Source: Nostocaceae cyanobacterium CSSed10_463m
GTDB lineage: Bacteria; Cyanobacteriota; Cyanobacteriia; Cyanobacteriales; Nostocaceae
Assembly: GCA_003556955.1 (NCBI GenBank)
Contig: PWQB01000449.1
Location: 1-5,706, forward strand
Reading direction: 5' to 3'
Length of the DNA: 5,706 bases
Shown here: in pieces, positions 1-4,792 of the stretch
Position numbering within the stretch: position 1 is the stretch's first letter
Layout of the letters: each line of letters begins with the position of its first letter
Program-made: the position numbers and the translations under genes
The notes under the pieces: model-generated
Seen by the model: the letters and a program-made list of their open reading frames with translations, nothing else
What the model was told of the DNA's origin: nothing
Database searches by the model: none

Positions 1-126
1 AATGCCCTGATTATCCATCCAGTATCTCAGGCTGGCATTGCGAACAAAACGAGCAGTTCTAATCGCTTCATCAAGCGCTTGATACTGCTGATTCTCTCCC
101 TCAAGCTTTGCCTCAAATACCAACAT
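1..126 (-). CDS. tnpB: TnpB-family protein of an IS200/IS605-type element, N-terminal part only
   Basis: The reverse strand reads ATG at 126-124 and stays open for 42 codons to the window edge. The product begins MLVFEAKLEG and continues with a segment reading AIRTARFVRNASLRYW at residues 22-37. This is the familiar N-terminus of cyanobacterial TnpB proteins of the IS200/IS605 (IS891/IS1136/IS1341) group. Members of that family are RNA-guided DNA endonucleases with a RuvC-like domain, guided by an RNA from the element's right end. The RuvC residues, the zinc finger and the right end lie outside the window, so activity cannot be judged. No convincing Shine-Dalgarno precedes the ATG, and the nearest upstream ATG is closed after two codons. 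No tnpA is visible between this gene and psaK, so it may be a tnpB-only element. Identity rests on recognition of the N-terminus. Confidence 0.85.
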   Translation of the reverse strand, partial: MLVFEAKLEGENQQYQALDEAIRTARFVRNASLRYWMDNQGI

Positions 127-168
127 ATTTACGCCATGCTTACTAATGTAAATCATAATACAGAAAGT

Positions 169-240
169 GTTAAAATCTCCACTGTTCTCTCACTTGTTTT
201 GCTCTGCAAAACGATGCTTCAAGAACGTAGAGATTTTAAC
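169..240. repeat. Three-tier nested inverted repeat upstream of tnpB
   Basis: Three complementary pairs share one centre. The outer arms are GTTAAAATCTC (169-179) and GAGATTTTAAC (230-240), perfect over 11 bp. The middle arms are GTTCT (184-188) and AGAAC (222-226). The inner arms are GTTTTGC (196-202) and GCAAAAC (206-212), perfect over 7 bp around a TCT loop. It lies 43 bp before the tnpB start. It may be part of the left end of the IS200/IS605-type element, since such elements carry subterminal hairpins recognised as single strands, or it may be a structured tnpB leader. The role is inferred; the pairing is seen directly. Confidence 0.7.
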
Positions 241-251
241 CCACCTTTCAT

Positions 252-278
252 CCCCTCCCTACTCCGTTGAGGGAGGGG
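252..278. repeat. GC-rich hairpin, possible element end
   Basis: CCCCTCCCT (252-260) and AGGGAGGGG (270-278) form a perfect 9-bp stem around a 9-base loop. Neither side is followed by a T run, so it does not look like an intrinsic terminator. It lies between the nested palindrome next to tnpB and the psaK leader, and could mark the left boundary of the mobile element. Confidence 0.55.
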
Positions 279-370
279 CATTCGGTGGCTCATGGTAAAA
301 AATAAAGATTTTTCTTGAAATTGCCGCAGAAATATTTAGATATGATGTTTTTAGACCCTTCAATATTTTC

Positions 371-375
371 AGGAG
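371..375 (+). promoter_or_regulatory. Ribosome binding site that fixes the psaK start
   Basis: AGGAG lies 8 bases before the in-frame GTG at 384. The upstream in-frame candidates (TTG at 315, ATG at 342 and 345) have no comparable site. This decides the start in favour of the GTG. Confidence 0.75.
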
Positions 376-383
376 CAAATCAG

Positions 384-644
384 GTGTTTCCTTCAACCTT
401 ACTCGCTGCTGTCACCACACCCCTGGAATGGAGTCCTAGTGTGGGCGTGATTATGATTTTATGCAACATCGTTGCCATTGCCTTGGGCAAGTTGACCATC
501 CAGTATCCCAATTCCGAACCAGCGTTACCTTCAGCCAAGTTCTTTGGCGGTTTCGGTTTACCTGCGGTACTAGCAACTAGCGCCTTTGGACATATTTTAG
601 GTGCTGGTGTAATTCTCGGACTGCATAATCTCGGTAGAATCTAA
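384..644 (+). CDS. psaK: Photosystem I reaction centre subunit PsaK
   Basis: PsaK is a small thylakoid-membrane subunit at the edge of photosystem I that binds chlorophyll and helps couple peripheral antenna. From the GTG the product is 86 residues, the usual cyanobacterial PsaK length, starting MFPSTLLAAV then TTPLEWSP. Two hydrophobic stretches, about residues 18-36 and 57-80, are the expected membrane helices. The connecting loop holds PALPSAKFFGGFG (47-59), and the end reads FGHILGAGVILGLHNLGRI, both typical of the family. The frame is open back to TTG 315, and an automatic caller may choose ATG 342 (100 residues). The AGGAG at 371-375 and the family N-terminus argue for 384. A TATGAT at 341-346 could be a -10 box, which would put the upstream ATG ahead of the mRNA start; its -35 match (TTGAAA, 315-320) is 20 bases away, so the promoter is tentative. 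The gene appears monocistronic and converges on the helicase gene. Confidence 0.95.
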   Translation: MFPSTLLAAVTTPLEWSPSVGVIMILCNIVAIALGKLTIQYPNSEPALPSAKFFGGFGLPAVLATSAFGHILGAGVILGLHNLGRI

Positions 645-648
645 TCGG

Positions 649-687
649 GTCATTGGTCATTGGTCTTGGTTACTAATGACTAATGAC
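649..687 (+). repeat. Fold-back between GGTCATT repeats and the ACTAATG array, after psaK
   Basis: Just after the psaK stop, two GGTCATT units face the heptamer array in inverted orientation. In the plus-strand RNA, 649-664 pairs with 672-687 over 16 consecutive positions (14 Watson-Crick, 2 G-U), with a 7-base loop. In the opposite transcript the two wobble positions become C-A mismatches, so the hairpin favours psaK mRNA. No U tract follows. A 3'-end stabilising or transcript-ending role is inferred. Confidence 0.55.
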
Positions 688-732
688 TAATGACTAATGA
701 CTAATGACTAATGACTAATGACTAATGACTAA
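672..732. repeat. Heptanucleotide tandem repeat (ACTAATG, 8 full copies plus ACTAA)
   Basis: Eight perfect copies of ACTAATG occupy 672-727, followed by a partial ACTAA to 732. Arrays of 7-bp units are well known in heterocystous cyanobacteria as short tandemly repeated repetitive (STRR) sequences. The array ends 7 bases from the helicase stop codon and fills most of the gap between two convergent genes. Confidence 0.92.
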
Positions 733-739
733 ATGGCGA

Positions 740-2056
740 TCAGCGCGCATCGCGTTTAACCCCACGGCGTGAGGAGGAAGGACGAGCATTGGACTTTTTG
801 CCACCTGTGACAGTGCGGGGTAGGGATTTTTTAGCCAAAGAGTCAGCCGAACCCTTGCTACCTTTGGATGTGTGCTTGCGTTCACCTGAAAGAGATTCCC
901 TCTGACTGGGGACTTGGCTTCGGGAGCCAGCCACCACTTCAAACGGCAAACGCTGCTTAATCAGTTTTTCAATATTTGCTAACAAATTGTATTCATCGGC
1001 AGATACCAGGGATATAGCTTCACCAGAAGCACCAGCGCGACCAGTACGGCCAATGCGATGGACATAATCTTCTGGGACATTGGGTAGATCGAAATTGACC
1101 ACGTGGGGTAGTTCGTTAATGTCAAGACCTCGCGCCGCAATGTCTGTAGCCACCAATACCTGCAAAGTACCATTCTTGAACTTTGCCAAAGCGTGGGTAC
1201 GCGCCGATTGACTCTTATTACCGTGAATAGCCAATGATTGAATCCGTTCCTCACCCAACTGCTTCACCAGACGGTCAGCACCGTGCTTTGTACGGGTAAA
1301 CACCAGCACTTGATACAAATTATCTTGCCGAATTAGGTGAGCCAGTAAATGGCGTTTCCGGTCACGGTCTACCTTGTAAACTTTCTGTACCACCGTGTCG
1401 GCGGTAACATTGCGACGTGCTACCTCGATCATCTTTGGACGATTGAGTAGCCCAGTAGCTAGTGCCTTAATTTTATCCGAGAATGTAGCGAAAAATAGCA
1501 AATTTTGGCGCTGTTTGGGTAGGAGCGAGAGAATGCGACGGATATCACGAATAAAACCCATATCCAACATCCGGTCAGCTTCATCCAGTACCAAAACCTC
1601 AATCTGTGACAGGTTCAGCGTGCCTTGCTGCACATGGTCCAACAATCGTCCTGGGGTAGCCACCAGAATATCCACGCGCCCCTTCAACATCCGTTTTTGG
1701 GGATTAATGCTCACCCCTCCGAACATCGCCATTGTGTTCAAGTTCAGATACTTACCGTAATCACGCACACTTGTTTCTACCTGTGCAGCTAGTTCACGAG
1801 TGGGGGTAAGAATCAGCGCCCGAATTGCCGGGGATGGATGAGATGTATTTTTAACCCTGTGGTTTGATAATCGATGTAAAAGCGGCAGGGTAAAGCTGGC
1901 AGTTTTTCCTGTACCAGTTTGCGCCCCGGCTAGCAAATCGCCACCTGACAAGACGGCAGGGATAGCCTGGATTTGAATTGGTGTGGGTTCAGTGTAACCC
2001 CGCTCAGTGACAGCACGGACAATTTCATGGGACAAGCCGAGATCAGAAAAAGACAT
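740..2056 (-). CDS. DEAD-box ATP-dependent RNA helicase, RhlE type
   Basis: The product is a 438-residue cytoplasmic RNA helicase that uses ATP to remodel RNA duplexes. Visible motifs: Q motif (GYTEPTPIQ, 20-28), I (AQTGTGKT, 45-52), Ia (PTRELA, 85-90), GG (113-114), TPGR (134-137), II (DEAD, 158-161), III (189-191), IV (LVFTRTK, 251-257), V ([11 protein letters not shown], 302-312) and VI (HRIGRTGR, 333-340). Motif III reads FAT rather than SAT. The tail from about 376 is basic and Ser/Lys/Arg-rich, which fits non-specific RNA binding. The opening MSFSDLGL and the core resemble RhlE-type enzymes more than CrhR/CsdA, as far as can be judged by eye. The start at 2056 has GGAG four bases upstream and begins directly with the family N-terminus; an open extension to 2155 adds unlike residues and is rejected. 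It lies third in a minus-strand RNA gene block, behind a terminator. Confidence 0.95.
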   Translation of the reverse strand: MSFSDLGLSHEIVRAVTERGYTEPTPIQIQAIPAVLSGGDLLAGAQTGTGKTASFTLPLLHRLSNHRVKNTSHPSPAIRALILTPTRELAAQVETSVRDYGKYLNLNTMAMFGGVSINPQKRMLKGRVDILVATPGRLLDHVQQGTLNLSQIEVLVLDEADRMLDMGFIRDIRRILSLLPKQRQNLLFFATFSDKIKALATGLLNRPKMIEVARRNVTADTVVQKVYKVDRDRKRHLLAHLIRQDNLYQVLVFTRTKHGADRLVKQLGEERIQSLAIHGNKSQSARTHALAKFKNGTLQVLVATDIAARGLDINELPHVVNFDLPNVPEDYVHRIGRTGRAGASGEAISLVSADEYNLLANIEKLIKQRLPFEVVAGSRSQVPSQRESLSGERKHTSKGSKGSADSLAKKSLPRTVTGGKKSNARPSSSRRGVKRDAR

Positions 2057-2096
2057 AGAACTCCAGAAATAACATCGGCCTGTCGCCAGTGGCGGC

Positions 2097-2188
2097 ATCA
2101 GTCTGAGGCGGACGGAAACAAATTTGCAAGGCTGGATGGGCAGTAGTAACGCCAAGACTGATAGCGAATGCTGCCGTCCTGCATTTTA
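2097..2188 (-). promoter_or_regulatory. Possible promoter and structured leader of the helicase gene
   Basis: On the minus strand TAAAAT (2188-2183) resembles a -10 box, though no good -35 is seen. It would give a leader of about 120 bases. In that leader, AGACTGAT (2155-2162) and ATCAGTCT (2097-2104), as written on the plus strand, are perfect inverted 8-mers that could close a 50-base loop. Long structured leaders are known on some cold-induced RNA helicase genes. This is suggestive only. Confidence 0.25.
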
Positions 2189-2230
2189 ACAGAGTTTCAA
2201 CATATCCCTGATAAATTCCTTTTACGCATA

Positions 2231-2258
2231 AGAAAAACCCTCATAAAATTTATGAGGG
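2231..2258 (-). terminator. Intrinsic terminator after rpsU
   Basis: CCCTCATAAA (2238-2247) and TTTATGAGGG (2249-2258) are perfect 10-bp inverted arms around one base. Read on the minus strand, the stem is followed by TTTTTCTT (2237-2230). It starts about 35 bases past the rpsU stop and separates rpsU from the helicase gene. A further pair, ACGCATAA (2224-2231) and TTATGCGT (2272-2279), encloses it. Confidence 0.8.
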
Positions 2259-2293
2259 CATTGATGAATATTTATGCGTCTATTTGATACACA

Positions 2294-2482
2294 TCAGGTG
2301 CGGAAACGTCTCTTACCTTGTCTGTGCTTGGCAATTTCTTTACGCTTGCGTTTTTCAATAGGGGTTTCAAAGTGACGATGCTTCCTCATATCTGGAAAAA
2401 TACCAGCCTTGGAAACTTCTCTCTTAAATCGGCGTAAGGCTGACTCAATGTGTTCATTGTCACCCACGATTATTTGGGTCAT
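2294..2482 (-). CDS. rpsU: 30S ribosomal protein S21
   Basis: The 62-residue, strongly basic protein begins [20 protein letters not shown] and continues with a [20 protein letters not shown] stretch and an Arg/Lys-rich C-terminus. These are the hallmarks of bacterial S21, which sits on the 30S platform near the anti-Shine-Dalgarno end of 16S rRNA and assists initiation on natural mRNAs. The start has AGGAG five bases upstream (2492-2488). The gene lies 128 bases downstream of an RRM RNA-binding protein gene on the same strand, an arrangement known from Anabaena (rbpA-rpsU). Co-transcription is plausible, though a weak hairpin sits in the gap. A clear terminator follows. Confidence 0.96.
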   Translation of the reverse strand: MTQIIVGDNEHIESALRRFKREVSKAGIFPDMRKHRHFETPIEKRKRKEIAKHRQGKRRFRT

Positions 2483-2539
2483 TATTTCTCCTGCTAATGT
2501 AATGTACTTAATGGCTTATAATGGTAAACTGTCAAGTTG

Positions 2540-2569
2540 AAAAAAGTGCAAAAAATACACACTTTTTTT
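2540..2569 (-). terminator. A/T-rich hairpin between the RNA-binding protein gene and rpsU
   Basis: AAAAAAGTG (2540-2548) and CACTTTTTT (2560-2568) are perfect 9-base inverted arms around an 11-base loop. Read on the minus strand the second arm ends in a T run, so this could be a weak terminator or attenuator that lets some transcripts continue into rpsU. Stability is low because six of the nine pairs are A-T in a row. Confidence 0.4.
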
Positions 2570-2610
2570 CTAAATTGGCAATTCGCTGGTAAAGTTTGAG
2601 GTTTTACAGT

Positions 2611-2919
2611 TTAGTAGCGGTTACGAGAACCAGAACCACCACCGTATCCTCCTCTACCACCAGACGAACCTCTATCTTCCCTGGGCTTGGCTTTGTTAAC
2701 TTTCAGGTCACGCCCCATCCACTCAGCACCGTCAAGAGCCTCAATTGCTGCTGCTTCTTCTGCTTCGCTTCCCATTTCTACAAATCCGAAACCTCGTGGT
2801 TGTCCTGTTTCGCGGTCTGTAGGTAGTTGAACACGTCTAACAGTGCCATATTCGGCAAAAACAGCATTTAAGTTTTCTTGGGTAACTTCGTAAGAGAGGT
2901 TGCCTACATAAATTGACAT
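2611..2919 (-). CDS. rbpA: RRM-domain RNA-binding protein with glycine-rich tail (RbpA type)
   Basis: This 102-residue protein has a single RNA recognition motif. RNP2 is IYVGNL (3-8) and RNP1 is RGFGFVEM (42-49), with the aromatic residues Y4, F44 and F46 that stack on RNA bases. Residues 84-102 form a short tail rich in glycine and serine ending in RNRY. Glycine-tailed RRM proteins of this type are a cyanobacterial family of RNA chaperones; several Anabaena members (RbpA) are induced by cold, with a role for the 5' leader. The ATG at 2919 has GGAG seven bases upstream (2930-2927). rpsU lies next on the same strand. A candidate promoter sits about 50 bases upstream. Which rbp paralogue this is cannot be told from the sequence alone, so the symbol marks the family. 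Confidence 0.93.
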   Translation of the reverse strand: MSIYVGNLSYEVTQENLNAVFAEYGTVRRVQLPTDRETGQPRGFGFVEMGSEAEEAAAIEALDGAEWMGRDLKVNKAKPREDRGSSGGRGGYGGGSGSRNRY

Positions 2920-2974
2920 TGACTATCTCCAAAATCATCACTGTGTAGAGATTTGAATTTCGGGGAAAAGTCTG

Positions 2975-3002
2975 TAAATACCAAGAGGGAAAAACCTGTC
3001 AA
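2975..3002 (-). promoter_or_regulatory. Candidate sigma-70-type promoter of the RNA-binding protein gene
   Basis: On the minus strand a perfect TTGACA (3002-2997) is followed after 16 bases by TATTTA (2980-2975), an imperfect -10. Transcription would start near 2968, leaving a leader of about 50 bases before the ATG at 2919. The -10 match is weak, so the assignment is tentative. Confidence 0.35.
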
Positions 3003-3220
3003 TACTAAAAACAAAGACGCTCACCGAATTAATTCTCTTAACTCTAAGATGACATATCTGGCAACTATTTAACAACAGCAAAAATTAGACTGTGGGAGTG
3101 TAATCCTGAAAACCTTGTCTAAATCTATATTTCAGGCTGAACGAAATTTCCCAAGCAAGAGGCTGAAAGGGTAGGGACTGGGCAGAAAACCCCATACAAC
3201 AGATTTGTCACCCGTTAAGA

Positions 3221-3255
3221 ACTTTTCACGGGATCTGGAAAACCCGGATTCCATT
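3221..3255 (-). repeat. 35-bp inverted repeat, left copy
   Basis: The reverse complement of this segment matches 4067-4101 at 32 of 35 positions, counted by eye; the differences fall at positions 8, 10 and 19 of the unit. The shared part ends in AGATCCCGTGAAAAGT. The two copies face each other across 811 bp containing the nif11 gene, and similarity stops abruptly at both sides. Confidence 0.85.
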
Positions 3256-3307
3256 TCTCTCCCCTACAAGGCTATCGTGTACACACAAATCATCTGATCC
3301 CCCTAAA

Positions 3308-3326
3308 TCCCCCTTACAAAGGGGGA
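3308..3326. repeat. C-run/G-run hairpin, dispersed cyanobacterial repeat
   Basis: TCCCCCTT (3308-3315) and AAGGGGGA (3319-3326) form a perfect 8-bp stem with an ACA loop, preceded by CCCCCTAAA. This wording is common between genes in Nostoc-type genomes (from memory, not checked). It may be a small non-autonomous mobile repeat or a bidirectional transcript end. Confidence 0.6.
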
Positions 3327-3350
3327 CTTTAAGAAATTTAGACACTAGTA

Positions 3351-3389
3351 CCGCAAGGCGGAAGTCAAAAGTCAAAAGTCAAAAGTCAA
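3351..3389. repeat. CCGC/GCGG hairpin joined to a heptamer array (AAGTCAA, 4 copies)
   Basis: CCGC (3351-3354) and GCGG (3358-3361) flank AAG. Immediately after, four perfect AAGTCAA units run from 3362 to 3389. The unit differs from the array beside psaK but has the same 7-bp period. Read on the minus strand each unit gives TTGACTT, close to a -35 box. Confidence 0.85.
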
Positions 3390-3629
3390 AAAGCTTATAA
3401 TATGGGCTTTTCATGGATTTTGAATGGTCTGCTTATTTACGCCGACTTGTACTAGTAAACCTTTTTTACCTGAAATTTCACTCTAATGATACAAGACAAA
3501 TCAATAAAAATAGTGTGACCATTAAAGAGTAGAGCAATGTGAATTGTGGATATTGCTAAAGCCATCACCACTTTTAATGGCATTAACTCCATTTTTGAAC
3601 TTGATATTTAAAATAGGAAATCGAATATT

Positions 3630-3863
3630 ATGAGACAGCAAAAAACTGCCCAACTTTTAGAAGCTGTTAGAGAAGACCAAGCATTACAAGCAAGACTTAA
3701 AGCCACAAATAATCCAGAAGAGTTCATCCAGATTGCTAGGGAGAGTGGCTATGAATTTACAATCGAAGAATTAGAAGATGAAATCAGTCAAGTGTCGGAC
3801 GAAGATTTGGCAGCTATTGTTAATCCAGGCTGGGGGACTAGACGACACATTCATCCTCGATAA
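3630..3863 (+). CDS. Nif11-like leader peptide / small Nif11 family protein
   Basis: The 77-residue product matches the Nif11 leader family: a helical, acidic N-terminal part (1-63) with the characteristic stretch ARESGYEFTIEEL at 36-48, then a short segment SDEDLAAIV (56-64). In many relatives the leader directs modifying enzymes to a C-terminal core peptide released after a double glycine; others have no known product. Here the usual GG is replaced by NPGWGT and the tail is NPGWGTRRHIHPR (65-77), basic and without cysteine, so thioether rings are not possible. AGGA lies 11 bases before the ATG, a weak ribosome binding site. No maturase, protease or ABC transporter is within view, so it is an orphan here. 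It is bounded by two facing copies of a 35-bp repeat. Family assignment is firm; function and mature product are not known. Confidence 0.85.
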   Translation: MRQQKTAQLLEAVREDQALQARLKATNNPEEFIQIARESGYEFTIEELEDEISQVSDEDLAAIVNPGWGTRRHIHPR

Positions 3864-3870
3864 TTATTGA

Positions 3871-3900
3871 ATTATTCTCCGCACTTTTTGTGTGGATAAT
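3871..3900 (+). terminator. Hairpin after nif11, possible transcript end
   Basis: CCGCAC (3879-3884) pairs with GTGTGG (3890-3895), including one G-U pair, around TTTTT. ATTAT (3871-3875) and ATAAT (3896-3900) extend the stem past a 3-base bulge. It starts 8 bases past the nif11 stop. No T tract follows, so it is not a classical intrinsic terminator. Confidence 0.4.
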
Positions 3901-4066
3901 CGGGCCAAGGTAGACTGAGGTTTTCCCTTGCCTGATTTTCTGGTTTAAGGATTAATTAGGTGGATATTAAGCTCGAGTTTATCCAAAATTAATAACTCGG
4001 TTTCCTTATCTGGCAAAAACCCTGGCTTATTGGCAAATAATTTTTCCATATCACTGATTATCGAGG

Positions 4067-4101
4067 AATGGAAGCGGGGTTTTCAAGATCCCGTGAAAAG
4101 T
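4067..4101 (+). repeat. 35-bp inverted repeat, right copy
   Basis: This is the direct-strand partner of 3221-3255, identical at 32 of 35 positions when the latter is reverse-complemented. Both copies carry the same open frame (WxxGFxDPVKS), but the three differences all change residues, which argues for a DNA-level rather than protein-level repeat. Confidence 0.85.
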
Positions 4102-4123
4102 CAGGAGAGTAAAGCCATGAAAG

Positions 4124-4142
4124 TCTCCCTTTAGAAGGGAGA
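4124..4142. repeat. Short perfect hairpin TCTCCCTT/AAGGGAGA
   Basis: TCTCCCTT (4124-4131) and AAGGGAGA (4135-4142) form an 8-bp stem with a TAG loop, 22 bases after the right copy of the 35-bp repeat. It may belong to the same mobile or dispersed unit. No T run follows on either side. Confidence 0.55.
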
Positions 4143-4210
4143 ATACGCCCCTAGCAAACAAATTTTGGAGTCATCCAACTACGGTAGGGCATACCGAAAG
4201 TTAACGCTAA

Positions 4211-4252
4211 AGCCCTATGCCTAGCGGCAGGCTTACGCCAACGGGCATGGCT
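4211..4252. repeat. Imperfect palindromic dispersed repeat
   Basis: AGCC (4211-4214) and ATGCC (4217-4221) pair with GGCAT (4244-4248) and GGCT (4249-4252), with a 2-base bulge on the left. The locally GC-rich wording (ATGCCTAGCGGCAGGCTTACG) contrasts with the A/T-rich surroundings and resembles dispersed palindromic repeats of Nostoc-type genomes. Confidence 0.5.
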
Positions 4253-4305
4253 GCGCGTCGGAGGAGAGAACCACCTCTGGGTGAGATACCGCAAGGGGTC
4301 TATTT

Positions 4306-4367
4306 GTAGGGGCGGGTTTACCAATATGTCGGTTAATCATGAATCATATCTCTAACCCCGCCCCTAC
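4306..4367. repeat. 62-bp nested stem-loop with GTAGGGGCGGG arms (MITE-like)
   Basis: GTAGGGGCGGGTTT (4306-4319) and AACCCCGCCCCTAC (4354-4367) are complementary at 13 of 14 positions. Inside, ATATG (4324-4328) and CATAT (4345-4349) form a second stem. The symmetrical GC-rich ends and small size suggest a miniature inverted-repeat element without coding capacity. It could also end transcription. Confidence 0.75.
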
Positions 4368-4792
4368 TCGTTGAACCAAGAATATCCATGTCTTGAGACT
4401 GGAGAGTGTCAATTATTTAGTACTTACTTGATATATTTTTTTCCAAAAGTGGGTAGTATAAGATTACTCCCATAACTATATCTGTATACTTGACTTCTGT
4501 TGCACAGCAGTTTTGCGAAATGCAAGTTAAATTACTTAATTCTGAAGTTAATAACTCATGAATTAAATATCTGAGTAAAATCAGTATTTTCCTTAAAATG
4601 TCAAACATTTATCAATGTTATAACTTAAAAAAGCCTTTAAAAAACCTTGATCATCCATTCACTGAGGAGTTAGTCAAATATACCAACAAATTGTCCATGA
4701 AACTTCCCAAAACGCCTGCAAATTCATTCACCAGGCAAAATTCAACACTAAAAACAAATTAACCGTAAACATCGCTTGACAGGAAAGCAGCC

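Larger units (their letters stand above)
3003..3629. other. Non-coding, repeat-rich interval between the rbp and nif11 genes
   Basis: No supported gene is seen here. It holds, in order, an unannotated stretch to 3220, one copy of a 35-bp inverted repeat (3221-3255), a GTGTACAC palindrome (3278-3285), a G/C-run hairpin (3308-3326), a CCGC/GCGG hairpin with a heptamer array (3351-3389), and an A/T-rich tract up to the nif11 start. The last tract contains AAAAGC/GCTTTT arms (3389-3394, 3406-3411), TACTAGTA (3450-3457) and GCCAT/ATGGC arms (3561-3565, 3577-3581). No confident nif11 promoter could be picked. Confidence 0.6.
3901..4792. other. Non-coding interval between nif11 and hpsA
   Basis: No supported gene is seen. 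The part from 4067 to 4367 is a mosaic of inverted repeats listed separately. From 4368 to 4792 the sequence is A/T-rich, with one small hairpin (AACATT 4604-4609, AATGTT 4614-4619). This last part should hold the hpsA promoter and leader, but no convincing promoter boxes could be chosen. The only sizeable reading frame (4608-4417, minus) lacks a ribosome binding site and is rejected. Confidence 0.55.

Noticed and set aside
79..270. 63-codon plus-strand frame across the tnpB start
   Set aside because: It is antisense to tnpB and runs through the nested palindrome and into the GC-rich hairpin; no ribosome binding site or family resemblance.
1395..1760. 121-codon plus-strand frame opposite the helicase gene
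   Set aside because: It lies antisense to conserved helicase motifs and has no recognisable protein features; it is a shadow of the real gene.
2057..2155. Open N-terminal extension of the helicase to an ATG at 2155
   Set aside because: The added 33 residues do not look like any helicase N-terminus, while the ATG at 2056 has GGAG close upstream and starts with the family sequence.
3455..3469. NtcA-like GTA/TAC pair upstream of nif11
   Set aside because: The spacing is nine bases rather than the required eight, and no -10 box is properly placed.
4103..4134. Mini-ORF MKVSL with AGGAG nine bases upstream
   Set aside because: Only five codons, overlapping a hairpin and adjoining a dispersed repeat, and about 660 bases from the next gene; probably chance, though conservation in other copies of the repeat would reopen it.
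4417..4608. 63-codon minus-strand frame
   Set aside because: No ribosome binding site, A/T-rich composition and a hydrophobic, non-family-like product; likely chance in A/T-rich DNA.
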